A stretch of 64,000 bases of DNA from Pomacea canaliculata (GCF_003073045.1 NC_037591.1:39944589-40008588), one strand, 5' to 3'; shown: positions 22,872-36,826, counted from the first letter of the stretch. Notes: a model not told the origin generated them from the letters alone. Made by a program: numbers and translations.

Positions 22872-25440
22872 GGCAGGGCTGGGGATTCTGGCATGGCACC
22901 TCCCCCATCGCCAGGTCCAGAGCACCACCCTGGCTGGAAGGCAGGGCTGGGGATTCTGGCATGGCACCCATCGCCAGGTCCAGAGCACCACCCTGGCTGG
23001 AAGGCAGGGCTGGGGATTCTGGCATGGCACCTCCCCCATCGCCAGGTCCAGAGCACCACCCTGGCTGGAAGGCAGGGCTGGGGATTCTCCAGGCATGGCA
23101 CTCCCCATCGCCAGGTCCAGAGCACCACCCTGGCTGGAAGGCAGGGCTGGGGATTCTGGCATGGCACCTCCCCCATCGCCAGGTCCAGAGCACCATGGCT
23201 GGAAGGCAGGGCTGGGGATTCTGGCATGGCACCTCCCCCATCGCCAGGTCCAGAGCACCACCCTGGCTGGAAGGCAGGGCTGGGGATTCTGGCATGGCAC
23301 CACCACAGGTCCAGAGCACCACCCTGGCTGGAAGGCAGGGCTGGGGATTCTGGCATGGCACCACCAGGTCCAGAGCACCACCCTGGCTGGAAGGCAGGGC
23401 TGGGGATCTGCATGGCACCACCTCACCTCGCCAGGTCCAGAGCACCACCTGGCTGGAAGGCAGGGCTGGGGATTCTCATGCCCAGCCAGGTCCAGAGCAC
23501 CACCCTGGCTGGAAGGCAGGGCTGGGGAGCATGGCACCTCCCATCGCCAGGTCCAGAGCACCACCCTGGCTGGAAGGCAGGGCTGGGATTCTGGCATGGC
23601 ACCTCCCCCATCGCCAGGTCCAGAGCACCACCCTGGCTGGAAGGCAGGGCTGGGGATTCTGGCATGGCACCCCCCCATCGCCAGGTCCAGAGCACCACCC
23701 TGGCTGGAAGGCAGGGCTGGGATTCTGCATGGCACCGCCCCATCGCCAGGTCCAGAGCACCACCCTGGCTGGAAGGCAGGGCGGGGGATTCTGGCATGGC
23801 ACCAGGCCAGAGCACCACCCTGGCTGGAAGGCAGGGCTGGGATTCGCATGGTCGCCAGGTCCAGAGCACCACCCTGGCCGGGGGGCCAGGTCCAGAGCAC
23901 CACCCTGGCTGGAAGGCAGGGCTGGGGATCTGGCATGGGCCAGGTCCAGAGCACCACCCTGGCTGCCTGGCATGGCACCTCCCCCATCGCCAGGTCCAGA
24001 GCACCACCCTGGCTGGAAGGCAGGCTGGGATTCTGGCATGGCAACCTCCCCATCGCCAGGTCCAGAGCACCACCCTGGCTGGAAGGCAGGGCTGGGGATT
24101 CTGGCATGGCACCTCCCCCATCGCCAGGTCCAGAGCACCACCTGGCTGGAAGGCAAGGGCTGGGGATTCTGGCATGGCACCTCCCCATCGCCAGGTCCAG
24201 AGCACCACCCTGGCTGGAAGGCAGGGCTGGGGATTCTGGCATGGCAACCTCCCCATCGCCAGTCCAGAGCACCACCCTGGCTGGAAGGCAGGGCTGGGAT
24301 TCTGGCATGGCACCGCCCCATCGCCAGGTCCAGAGCACCACCCTGGCTGGAAGGCAGGGCTGGGGATTCTGGCATGGCACCTCCCCCATCGCCAGGTCCA
24401 GAGCACCACCCTGGCTGGAAGGCAGGGCTGGGGATTCTGGCATGGCACCTCCCCCATCGCCAGGTCCAGAGCACCACCCTGGCTGGAAGGCAGGGCTGGG
24501 GATTCTGGCATGGCACCTCCCCCATCGCCAGGTCCAGAGCACCACCCTGGCTGGAAGGCAGGGCTGGGGATTCTGGCATGGCACCTCCCCCATCGCCAGG
24601 TCCAGAGCACCACCCTGGCTGGAAGGCAGGGCTGGGGATTCTGGCATGGCACCTCCCCCATCGCCAGGTCCAGAGCACCACCCTGGCTGGAAGGCAGGGC
24701 TGGGGATTCTGGCATGGCACCTCCCCCATCGCCAGGTCCAGAGCACCACCCTGGCTGGAAGGCAGGGCTGGGGATTCTGGCATGGCACCTCCCCCATCGC
24801 CAGGTCCAGAGCACCACCCTGGCTGGAAGGCAGGGCTGGGGATTCTGGCATGGCACCTCCCCCATCGCCAGGTCCAGAGCACCACCCTGGCTGGAAGGCA
24901 GGGCTGGGGATTCTGGCATGGCACCTCCCCCACTTCTGAAGGCCAGTCCAGAGCACCACCCTGGCTGGGAAGGCAGGGCTGGGGATTCTGGCATGGCACC
25001 CCCCCATCGCCAGGTCAGAGCACCACCCTGGCTGGAAGGCAGGGCTGGGGATTCTGGCATGGCACCGTCGCCCCATCGCAGGTCCAGAGCACCACCCTGG
25101 CTGGAAGGCAGGCTGGGATTCTGGCATGGCACCTCCCCCATCGCCAGGTCCAGAGCACCACCCTGGCTGGAAGGCAGGGCTGGGGATTCTGGCATGGCAC
25201 CTCCCCCATCGCCAGGTCCAGAGCACCACCCTGGCTGGAAGGCAGGGCTGGGGATTCTGGCATGGCACCTCCCCCATCGCCAGGGTCCAGAGCACCACCC
25301 TGGCTGGAAGGCAGGGCTGGATTCTGGCATGGCACCTCCCCCATCGCCAGGTCCAGAGCACCACCCTGGCTGGAAGGCAGGGCTGGGGATTCTGGCATGG
25401 CACCTCCCCCATCGCCAGGTCCAGAGCACCACCCTGGCTG
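22872..25440. repeat. GC-rich 68-bp minisatellite, roughly 38-40 copies
   Basis: The unit starts GGCAGGGCTGGGGATTCTGG, continues CATGGCACCTCCCCCATCGC and ends in CAGGTCCAGAGCACCACCCT plus GGCTGGAA. Copies at 24310-24930 and 25130-25430 are almost identical. Those at 22880-24300 and 24930-25130 carry many small deletions. The unit has no stop codon in any frame, and 68 is not a multiple of 3, so three copies cycle through every frame. This yields overlapping ORFs of 500-1040 codons on both strands, which are artefacts and not proteins. Confidence 0.97.
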
Positions 25441-25702
25441 TTTGTTTGGCTGTTTGGCTGTTTGGCTGTTTGGCTGTTTGGCTGTTTGGCTGTTTGGCTG
25501 TTTGGCTGTTTGGCTGTTTGGCTGTTTGGCTGTTTGGCTGTTTGGCTGTTTGGCTGTTTGGCTGTTTGGCTGTTTGGCTGTTTGGCTGTTTGGCTGTTTG
25601 CTGCTTTGGCTGTTTGGCTGTTTGGCTGTTTGGCTGTTTGGCTGTTTGGCTGTTTGGCTGTTTGGCTGTTTGGCTGTTTGGCTGTTTGGCTGTTGGCTGT
25701 TG
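25441..25702. repeat. TTTGGCTG octamer array, about 32 copies
   Basis: Near-perfect TTTGGCTG units start exactly where the last 68-bp unit stops at CCCTGGCTG, with one imperfect unit (TTTGCTGC) near 25600. The shared GGCTG suggests the octamer arose by slippage at the array edge. Confidence 0.95.
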
Positions 25703-26470
25703 ATTCATCAACTTCATCATCAACTCACTCATCATCAACACCACCACTCAGCACCAACCACCACCAACCATCATCACCAACCATCATCACCAACCATCAA
25801 AACATCATCATCAACAACAACAATCATCAGCAACATGCATCATCAATTATCAACAGCAATAACAATCAACAACTGTGATCAACATCTATCATCATTGCAT
25901 CATCAATCCATCATCAACATCATCAACACCACCAACCATCATCATCAACACCACCAACCATCATCACCATCACCACCAACCATCATCACCATCACCACCA
26001 ACCATCATCACCATCACCACCAACCATCATCAAACATCATTACCAACCATCTAACATCATCATCATTAATCAACGACCATCATCATCATTAATCAACGAC
26101 CATCATCATCATTAATCAACGACCATCATCATCATTAATCAACGACCATCATCATCATTAATCAACGACCATCATCATCCCCGAACATCATCACCAAACT
26201 TCATCAGCCACTATCATCAACCCCCATCATCAACCATCATCAACAAGCAACATGAACTACCAACAACATCAACAATCAACAACAACCAACAGCATCCTCA
26301 TCCATTCTCCACATCATACATCTTAATCATCATCCATCCGTCCTCCATCCTCCATTAGCCATCAACCATCCTTCATCATTCCATCTCATCCTTCTCATCC
26401 ATCATCCATCTTTCATCTGTCAATCAATCATCAATCATCGATCCTTGTCATCAACATTGCAGATGGCAAA
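25703..26470. repeat. ATC/CAA-rich cryptic simple-sequence region
   Basis: Imperfect ATC, ACC and CAA trinucleotides fill the interval. Within it about five copies of a 23-bp unit, CATCATCATCATTAATCAAC plus GAC, lie at about 26055-26177. The His/Asn/Ser/Thr-rich ORF reading across it continues the minisatellite artefact. Confidence 0.9.
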
Positions 26471-29400
26471 TGTTCGGGAGCTCGTGTTTTATTTCAAGGT
26501 TGTGCAACAAATTTTACATACCTTACATCAAAACACATACATCACTGTAAATCATAAATAGCATATCAATGTCATAGACGACTTTCAACTTCTCAGTCAT
26601 TCAATTTATTCAGATAACTATTATTTTAATAGTTCACAAAATTCTCACTTACGGTTTGGATTCTGTTCAGGGACACTGATACTATCACACACACATCTTC
26701 ACTTCCTTGAATAATCTTTCGTAAACTTCATTGAAAAACCTTCCTTGAAAACTCTCCTCAGCTGAGGTTGACGAGGACAATACCCACTCACCCACCACCC
26801 CGGACTGACGATGGTACCGTGTCTTATCCCAGAGCAGCGCAACAGCACACAGTATAAACACCAAATAATTCTACTAGACAACTCGCACAGAGAAAACTCA
26901 ATGCTAACTAACTAACCCTCTCCACTTCTCAGTTCCACGCTAAGAATGTCAAGTTTCTTATACTTGTTCTCGCGTCTGTCTACTTGCTAATCAGAAGATT
27001 GAGATGACATCATGGAACTATGTCCGATGACTCGTGGCCACACTTAAAAAAAGTCGAAAATAACACTTACCATTCCGTGGTCTCCCGATGTCCGATGCTC
27101 TCAACAATCTCAGCGCCAGGAATGTTCTTCCCCACGCAATCACTGCTAGACAGGTGAGCTGACACACTAGCAATTACACTAACACCACACTGCACATGTT
27201 GCGATGGAAACACCAAAGCTGGTAGACACTTCCAGACTCTTTGGAAAAGACATTAGTGGAAACGTCGACAGGATGCTCGAATCCTCTGCGACCGACAAGG
27301 GAAGAAACTTCAAGGCTACCCGGATCGGTTCGAGCTACCCAGTCCTCCCTCGGTTGACAGTCACCTCTGGGTGGGTCCGGTGTAGGAAGAAGATTCACAC
27401 AGGTCCTCCTGTAGTTAGGGGTCCGTTTCAGCAGGTCCTCCTTAACTGCTCCTCCACATTAGTTCCTGTAACAACTTAATTACTAATGAGACTACCATTC
27501 ACTGCTACTATTAGTCCTCCTGAGTTAAACTCATGCCACGTGATTTCTTATTGAAACGTTAAGATTTTTCTCATGAAAAATTTCACAATAATTTTGCCGT
27601 GAAATCAGAATTTAAAATTTAAGACAATATAAAAACATAGTTGTTTACCTTGACTGGGCCACGGAGCTAAAAGCACAGATTCCCCTGTCTGTATTCACAC
27701 CTGCACAGGTAGGACCATCCGTCTCGGCGGCTGCGTTGGAATGTCACAGCACTTCACTGAGCGAAAAACCTGGAAGTGAACTGTCGTTACTAGAGAGTCA
27801 CGTGTCATCAATTATGCTCCTGGACGGGGTTAACGAACAAGACCACTCGTGAACACTCGTGAACTACGCTTACACGGAAAATAAGGCATTTCCCTGACAC
27901 ACAACATTATCCTTATCTTGTAACTAACACTTGTTTTTCATAGTTCATTTATTTATCTTTTTTACTCTTTTGTTTATTTTCGTATGTGAGCACACTTGTT
28001 AGTATCCATGGAAGATGAAAAGCGTTTAAGGTTGTCACGGTCTTCCCGGACATGCGCACTCTTTCAAATAAACAACAGGAGGTTCGCTTCAGTTTAGGAC
28101 CTCCCTTACCGGACAAACACTAATTATGCGTCAAGAGAAATTTTTTGTGACTGCAGCAAGGCAGTCCAGGCGATAATCACTACAAAGTTTACTTGGTACA
28201 AAATAATGCAAAATGCTACCCAAGCAACAAAAAAAATAATAATAAACACAATATTTGCTAAGTTGCACCGAACACAATGGCTACTAAAACCAGTTTAAGC
28301 ACGTTCAATGATAAAATGAATCCACCACATGTGCTAGTTGTTGCCGGTACAGTTCCACATAATTAACTGTCACTTGAATTTAAACAACGATGTCTATTCT
28401 CTGCTACAAACATTCAATACCTGACAGATACATACTTTCCTTCTCAAGTGTTTCAATACTCTCAGCGTCTGATATTTACATCAAAAGTTCTACATCAACA
28501 CTTCCTAGAAGAAGGTGGAGAATATCAACGAGGGCTCGAAACCTCCCTCTTACTAGAATATTTTAAAAGAAAGTCTTACCTTCAGTTTGTCGTTTCTCGT
28601 GGAGGTTCGTCGGCGTCCCCGATAGCTCACGTGTATGCCCTGCGTCAGAGGTCCACCGGAGGTAACGGTGCGGTGAACAAGGAGGTGACTATCTTCAGTT
28701 CGCTGCTTGGCCCTCCCCTCTGTCGGTGGGTTGTCGTCGCTGAAACAGGTGATGGTGGTGCACAGTCGCTCGACACTCTGAAGCGCTGATTGGATTCGCA
28801 CCGCCTTCTCGCCAGCTCCGGTTGACTGACTTTCTCTGGCAACCTTCCGTCAGCTTAAAATCTTCAGCAAACTGAGTTTAACCGCCCGGCGACAGCAACA
28901 GAAGCCTGGCACCTTCAGCAGCAGTTCGTCTTTAGCAAAAAATTCAACACTAGCAGCAGTAGCACACTGGCCGCTTACAGTCGGGGTTAAATACCCACCC
29001 CAGTCAGGGGTGAGCACTGCTTGACCAGCACGTAGAGTTCACAAATCTCTTTGCCCACGCTTTCCTCGAAATACAGGGACAGGTCAGCAACAGGTGAGAA
29101 CCTACCCCCATCCCCCTCTACACTCTTATCCGCTACAAAGGTATATTGTCATTCCAAAATACAGATATAAAAAATTAAATATATTAAAACAGAAGAAAAA
29201 AATTGTTAGTCTCTCACTGCTTTACATTGTTTATTTTAATTTGTCTGAATTATTTTTATCTTTATCAAGATGCATTCTGAGGAAACTTTTGCTTACAAGT
29301 AAATCACACTGGAAAAGGAAGCATGCACAAGTTGACTTTTTCTGTTCATTTATTCCTCCTAGTCTTTCCGTTTACATTCTGAAGCTTTCTCTTGAAAGAT

Positions 29401-29675
29401 GAAGTCACGTTTACACCAGATACAACGATGTCTTTAATTTTAATAATTTATATTTTTGATATCGAGTCAGTTATTAGCAGTGATAGTGTGTGGGATAACC
29501 GTTACCGACAAACCGGGTGGGGGGGGGGGGGTGAGTGGGTGCTTCACGCCGTGTCAGCAACTGAGACTATATCACGGCAAGGCAGCCAGCCCTGTAAACA
29601 GATGTCACGTGCAGAGAAAGAACAGCGTGCACCAGGCTCTTAGTTGTAATACACACACACACACGCACGAACACA

Positions 29676-29708
<33 letters not shown>

Positions 29709-31080
29709 GAAAAGAATAAATAGACAGAAAGTGAAGATAGACGCACGAGTTAAACAGACATTAAAAGATTTTCGTTTCGCTGAAATCTTTATGAAAACAA
29801 AAGCGAAATCGGATTGGTTCACAAGTCTTTTACTTTCCAAGACATGAGTTGTTAGTATCTCTGCAAGATAAAAAATGTTTGAAGCATGTTGTCATTCCAA
29901 ATCACAGCCTGTCTCTGGTTTATGGTCTTGGTGGTTCTAGGCTCATTGTCTCATTCTTGTAAAGCCTTAAAGTTTATTTCTTGCTGTAGTCACTTATATC
30001 TCTGTCTTTCTCTTCCTTAAATATTAATAATCAGATTTGTAAAACAAATAATTTGAGTGGATGTGATGTCAATGCGCTGAGCACAAACAAATAAACAGAA
30101 ATTAACAACCAAACAAATTTGGTGAAAAATTTAAACCAGTCTTTTTGATAATGTTTTCAAAGGTCCGCCTGAATTAAAATGTTGTTCAATTACATAGTTA
30201 AGCTATTAAAATAATACTCAAGCTAATAACCTGAGCATTTTGACTATGTGCATGGACGCCACACTAAACAAATTCATTCAAACTGGCAGAGAAACTAATC
30301 AAAGGGACGTAAGACACATAAAAAAAGGTTTTGCTTGTTATCTCCCATTCTTTAGAGTTTTGTTTGTTACCTGATCCGCACTAAAAAAAAAATTGTTTTC
30401 TCAAGATATATCCATAATCAAGTCTTTAAAAGAATAGAGAAGAAATCAACGTTTAATCCCTCGCTGAAATTGTTTTTATTAATCGGTCTATTTTTGTTTT
30501 CAAATAAGACTTTATCCATTTATCAACTGTTTTGTGTGTGCTAGTATTGGCAAGACTTTTAACCATCGCATTGTAAACTACAATAAACAGCCATAACCTG
30601 ACACTCGAGGTTAATGTTTCCTGTTTTTCCACAGTGGTTTGAGCACACAGCCACAACTCAGTCAATCCGTTGTCATCAGATTCTGTCTTTCCTGAACAAG
30701 GAGAGTCTACTCAGGCCTTTGCACTGCTAACACTACAGACGAGCAGCTCAAGGGAAAGCCAGATGAAGAGATAAAAAATTTGAGGCCAAAGTTAAAACAT
30801 GATTTAATCGTTGTAAAATTCCTATTAGAGTATATATATTAAATTGGACCAGCAACAATTGTTTACTTGTTGACAAAATGCACTGATAAGTTCTGCAGTT
30901 AATTTGTCCTTCCTGCCTGTAGTGTTTAATCAGTAAACTCCATCATACCCAACACAAAGCGAGTGAACTAACAAAATATGAGAAGGGAACGAGAGACGGA
31001 AGGTGAGAGAGGATTAGATAGGAAAAGTAGGAAATCTGCCTTTCCTTATTTGAATGCTGATGACTTTTCAGTGAAAAACA
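26470..31080. other. Intergenic region without a convincing gene
   Basis: Several ORFs of 70-113 codons occur (27.2-27.5 kb, 28.45-28.8 kb) but show no recognisable domain, no consistent splice sites and overlap on both strands. The sequence between 26.9 and 28.9 kb is somewhat GC-richer and could be an old repeat. A poly-G run at 29519-29531 and a CACG microsatellite at 29651-29706 are present. Confidence 0.45.
29150..29960 (+). repeat. Non-coding repeat, rearranged partner of 19.7-22.2 kb
   Basis: The block order here is (21.9-22.2 kb-like), (19.7 kb-like: ACAAAAGCGAAATCGGATTG at 29796), then (21.75 kb-like: GCAAGATAAAAAATGTTTGA at 29862). In the left copy the 21.75 kb and 19.7 kb parts come before the 21.9 kb part, so the order is circularly permuted. 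Confidence 0.6.
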
Positions 31081-31549
31081 TCCGACGGTTTATAAAAATG
31101 CGTTGTAGCTCCACCCTGGCGCACGGAAGTTAAAATCTGTTTAAATCTGCTTATTCTCTACAATGTTTTATCCCACTTGCCATTCTACACACATAACGTT
31201 TGCATATTTTGTTGCTTGCGTTCGTGTATGTGTTATTATTCTGTATTTGACAAGCTTGTACAAGCACGAGCGGCTTGGTCTCGTTCACGTGGTCCTCCTC
31301 GGTGCGTGCGATCAGCCAATCATCGGGGAAGTCACGTGACGACAAACCTTGCATACTGACAAACCTATGGCGATCATCTCTCAAGTCTAGAAGAGGAAGC
31401 TGTTGGAAGGAGGAAGTGAATTTGTCTCTTGTTAAACAGAGAAACAACTGATTACAGAGAGGAGAGTATCTTAACAATTCTCGCTTGATTCTTGTGAATA
31501 AACCAGAGCTAAAACCTGTGTCATCAGATCGGAAGAACTAAATTTTGAG
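31080..31549 (+). promoter_or_regulatory. Candidate promoter and 5' UTR exon of gene B
   Basis: TATAAAA at 31091-31097 lies upstream of a stretch ending in a strong donor, TTTTGAG|GTGAGTTT (exon end 31549). CCAATCATC and two CACGTGA-type E-boxes at about 31286-31340 lie between. Exon 1 of gene B has an acceptor just before its ATG, so an upstream non-coding exon is required; this is the best local candidate but no transcript supports it. Confidence 0.3.
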
Positions 31550-31879
31550 GTGAGTTTATGTGTGTTTTGCCATCATCATTAATCATCAATCATCAATCAT
31601 CATCTTCATCATCATCAAGCTTAAAAGATACAGCAAACATTAACATGTATCGATGTTTATTTTGGGCCGTTTAACATCTGTAATCTGACGAAAGTATAAA
31701 AACGTATGACCAATATATAACACGTTCAACAACCCGAGAGCCGGTTATAAAGTGAGGGTAATTAGTAAATTGAAACTACTTTTGATTATGAAGCTACTCT
31801 GAATTACAAAACTACTTAGTTATAAAGATACAAAACGTCTGATACACAGGAGAGACACTGATTCTTATGAAAACTTTGA

Positions 31880-32294
<415 letters not shown>

Positions 32295-34617
32295 TTTAAT
32301 TTTCTACCTTTAGGCGATCTCATATATATATATTCTCTTTTTAGCGACGATGGAATCACTGAACACGATCTTGTTTTTAACCACAATCATCAGAATCAGT
32401 TCTCGGCAACAATATGGAGGTAAAATGTGAATTTATGTTTAAAAAAATGTGAAAACATGCTTTTCTTAACACCACTAAATAAAATGCTAATGTTCTCTAA
32501 AGTACGACTGCCCTGTATCCAGTGGGTTCTTATAAAGCTAACGTTCTGTGTTCAATGCTCTCGTCTGTAATATGTTTTATATAAGAGGTTGACTGTTCCT
32601 GGTTCATTTTTACCCTTATAGTGGATGCCACCATTAAATTATGTCGTATCACTGCCAATTTTTATTATTCTAAGTGATTTTATACCTATGATAATGTGTC
32701 CAGAATGTCTAATTCAAGATACCTGGGTGTAGAGATCTTATCCCTTATTTCCTCATTATAAGGATCAGAAGGTCTTTAGTAAAACTTTAGAGAAAGTGTG
32801 TTTGCGTGCGAGCATGAATCATGTCGATGTTTTAAAAAAATTTTCCCCAGGGTGTGGAGGGTCGTTCACGCAGCCTTCTGGTTCCTTTTCTTCACCATCA
32901 TATCCCAGCAGCTACCCCGACAATCAAGATTGCATCTACATCATCCGGGCGGCTGCTGGTCATCACGTGACCTTGACATTTGTTAATTTTCAACTTGAGC
33001 CTGGCCCCACTTCCGGTGTCTGCCTTGACTACCTGCAGGTGATGGTCTTGTCATCATAGCCCTTCACAGTCACTATACAGTAACATTACACATTATACTA
33101 TCATGGAGTGTTGCATGGTAAGACACTTCAAAAATAATTAGTGCAAACTGTATCTTACAGGTCAGTCTTTTTCCTCTCTTTCTTTCGTCACAAAAAAATA
33201 AGTTAGAGGTTTATCATAAATGTGTCCATGAACTTCTTGTTTTCCTTTTAACGAAGATTCGAGAAGGCGACTCTGTGGCGTCCCCCACTCTGGGTACCTA
33301 TTGCAACACAGTTCCTGCTAAAGTAAGGTCAATGGCGAACACCATGTGGGTCAAATTCCACTCTGACTCCTCTGAATCCAGAGCTGGCTTCGAGGCGACC
33401 TACTCTACAGGTTTGGGTCTTGAGTATCTCTCTGATCGTGAATACCACCGACATTCTGGCTTGAGCGTATGCGAGGGAAGAAGGTTTACGCGCGTGTGTC
33501 TGTGCGTGTGTGTCCGTCCGTGCGTGTGTGTGTGTGTGTGATTAAAGGGAGGGTACGCGATGTAAATATATGCTGTTTGTGTGTTTAGAAATGCTAAGAC
33601 TGTAACTGCATTATTTCGCTTTTCTTTTCAATAACATTTGCCGGTTTCTTATGTCTGTTTTAGATTGGGTGCAATTCCCTATAAATAATATTCTAACATG
33701 CATTTTGTGCTATGCTCAGCACTCAATATGCTTTTTTTAATTAAATCTCAATACATCATTCCGTAGAAAAGAAAAAAGAATTTTGTGGATGCGAAGAAGT
33801 GAATGGATTTCAAAAACAAAAACACTTCAAGACTGAATCTTAACAGATGCGATAGAAGGGAGATAAGTATGCAACATCCTCAGTTTAGTTTAGTCCCTTG
33901 ATTATACCACGAACTTGTATTACTCCGTGATTATGCTGGTCGGTGGTTAAAGAGGATGTGTGCATGCAGCTGTTTACAAGCATCCTCAGAGCGGCCATTG
34001 CAGACCGGTGTCAATCAGATGAGGTGTAAAGGTGTCTCTCCATTTTGATGTTTTCGGAGGGAGGTTCTTGCAGTGCTATGCCCGGTCACGTGGCCTCGCC
34101 AGGTAAGCTTGTGCCGCTTTGATGTCGCCGAAAGGAGTGGATACATACTCGGGGATATCTGCATAAGAATGATGCTGAGTAAACAAAACCAACACAAGAC
34201 AAAATGAAATAATTAGTGTTGAAAACATCTCCAAAAATGTTCTAATATGTATGATACAGACACGTACATCTCAGAAGTGTTTTAATCTGTGCGCCTCCAC
34301 TCGAGCAGGTTGACTATAGAAGTTATAAAAGGTAGTTCTGATTTTATATTCAGGACTCATTCGCCAGAAGTTTCTGCTGATGACAAACACGTATCTCCAT
34401 GCCATTCACCGCATGGACGTGGACACCGGAAGTAACTTCGTCATCCCAATAGACGGCCTGTCAAACCCCATTGCCCTCGACTACGACCCAGTGGATGGTC
34501 GACTATACTGGACGGACGTCATTGAAAAGACGATTCGTTCCTCAAACCTCGATGGCAGTGGTGTGCGCCTAGTCCGGAATCTTGGCCCTCGTGAGTTCCT
34601 TGTCTCACAGACTCTCT

Positions 34618-34805
34618 CTTACACACACATATACTCTCTCTCTCTCTCTATCACACACACACACACACACTGTATCTCTGTCCTCGCTCTCACACACACA
34701 CACAAACCACACACACTCTCTCTCTCTCTCACACACACACACACTATTTCTCTCTTTCTTTACACACACACAAACCACACACACACACTCTCACACACAC
34801 TCTCT
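34618..34805. repeat. CT/CA microsatellite in gene B intron
   Basis: This is the longer counterpart of 14063-14172 in gene A, starting just after the exon 4 donor. Confidence 0.9.
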
Positions 34806-35559
34806 TTCTCTTTCTATTCAAGACATAAGCTGATCACTAATTCATCAATGTTTCTCTTAGTGATTAACACCTGAGCATCAGTGTAGTTCACAATAAAATA
34901 ATTAGGGGTGTGCTCATTCACATCTAGGAACCTTTATGGAAGAAGGTAAAGTTTCTTCAAAACTTTCCTTTGCATTATCTAACTCCAGTTCTCATCATAC
35001 TTCAGCTCTTAATTGGACTTGTGAGTCAAATAGTTTTACAAAAACTCTTTGAATCTCTTTTATAGGTTCTAAATTTTAATAATAGATAGAAAGTCTTTCC
35101 GACTTCTAAAAATCATATCTTCATGCAATTGGAAAAACAAACCTTGGTTGAAACAAAATTCCAAAGTATGGTTACCTTTCTCTAAAGTAGCATTTCAGAT
35201 TGAAAAATAATTTTTATCCTCCAGAGGCAATGCCGGATGGACTTGCAGTGGATTCAGCCTCGAGGCTTATCTTCTACACTGATGCAGGAAATGACATCAT
35301 TGCCGTGATTGCAATCAACAGCTACCACCACAAAGTTGTCGTTGATTCCAACCTTAATGAACCTAGGGCCATAGAACTGGACAAACTCAATGGGTAATGA
35401 TGTTGCCGGTAACAACGTCTGATGATAAACGGGTTTTAGTTTGTAAATTTGTTTAAAGACTACAGATACAGAATAAATTAAATAGAAAAACACCCCACCA
35501 GCCTATATTTCGATAAAGAAAAAGGATTGATATTTTGAACCAGGGTTTTCTTATCTCTC

Positions 35560-35692
35560 ACTCTCTCCCTCTCCCTCTTCCTCTCCCTCCCTCTCTCCCT
35601 CCCTCCCTCTCTCCTCTCCCCCTCTCTCTCCCCTCTCTCTCCCTCTCTCCCTCTCCCTCTCCCTCTCCCTCTCCCTCTCCCTCTCCCTCTCA
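35560..35692. repeat. CTCCCT polypyrimidine tract before propeller exon 6 of gene B
   Basis: About 130 nt of CTC/CCT/CTCTCC repeats end roughly 30 nt before the acceptor of exon 6. In gene A the corresponding place holds the CTGT array instead. Confidence 0.9.
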
Positions 35693-36824
35693 TCATTTTT
35701 TTGGTGTTTGCACGGTGGCAGGGTGATGTACTGGAGCGACTGTGGGCGCCACCCCTAGAATAGAGCGAGCCAACTATGACGGCACTGGACGCAAGACTCT
35801 GGTGTCAGGGTTCCAGTACCTGCACTGGCCAAACGGTCTGGCTCTGGACACAGTCGGTGAGTCTCACTCTTACTCATCATGTCCGATGTAAAAGAGTTTC
35901 GTCATGGCTGTCTTTGACCGCCTCAACCTACAATGTCAGAAGGCCAGTCTTCTATTTCTGATTTTTTTACTACCAGAGTTTGTTTATATAAAAGATCTCG
36001 TAATTGGTTCTTGGTATGTGTTACAGTATTCCTGGTTTTTAAGCCCTCTCGGCTTAGGACCCGGTCTCGAGGTAAAAGTGAAGTCAACCTTAGAGATGCT
36101 GAAGTCCCTACAAGTGATTGTAGTGTGCCCAAGCGATAGAGTTTTTAAAAAGGTGTAGTTTCACGGCTTTTTGTCTGTGGGGAGTAGGATAACAGAGAGT
36201 GACAATAGATGTGGTTTGCTATCGAGCGAAATGGAGTTGATTACAGACTTTGTGCTATCGTCGCGGTCCTCTATCATCACAATCATTCTTTGGGTTAAAG
36301 AAAGGATCGAGCTTACGAACAGAAAGACATGCCTGCCAATTGTTTTATCAGATGCACCTTGCAATTTCTGTGATAGATTCGTGCTGATCACTTAGCACAT
36401 ATCTCCTTGCTGATGTTTATATTCTTGGTTTTTCTTGTGCGTGTGTGCGTGTGTGCGCGCGTGCAGCTGGAAGGCTCTATTGGGCAGATGGATTCACGGA
36501 CAAAATTGGCTGGACAGACCTGGAGGGCACAAATGTCTCAGTCATTGCCTTCTTTCCAGGGAGACATATGTTTGGTCTGGACATTTATCTCAACGAACTC
36601 TTCATTACAGACTGGGGGTTAGAAGATGTAATGCTAGTGTTTGAGTAAATAATTTAATGACAACTCTCTACTCGTCTGTGTCCAAGACACGTTTGAGATA
36701 ACTTTGTCCCCTTTTATTCCTTGTGGAAGGAGTGTATTAAAATGTTACTTTTGGTCACCATATTCCATATTTTATCAGACACGAGTTATAGATGACGATA
36801 AAGTGGACCTTTTATTTAATATAA

Positions 36825-36826
<2 letters not shown>

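Noticed and set aside
22725-26092. Overlapping ORFs of 500 to over 1000 codons on both strands
   Set aside because: They are made by a stop-free 68-bp unit whose length is not a multiple of three, so every frame stays open on both strands. Translations run into the octamer and ATC repeats with no start context, domains or splice signals.
27174-28842. Several 70-113-codon ORFs on both strands
   Set aside because: They overlap each other on opposite strands, show no domain and have no consistent splice sites.
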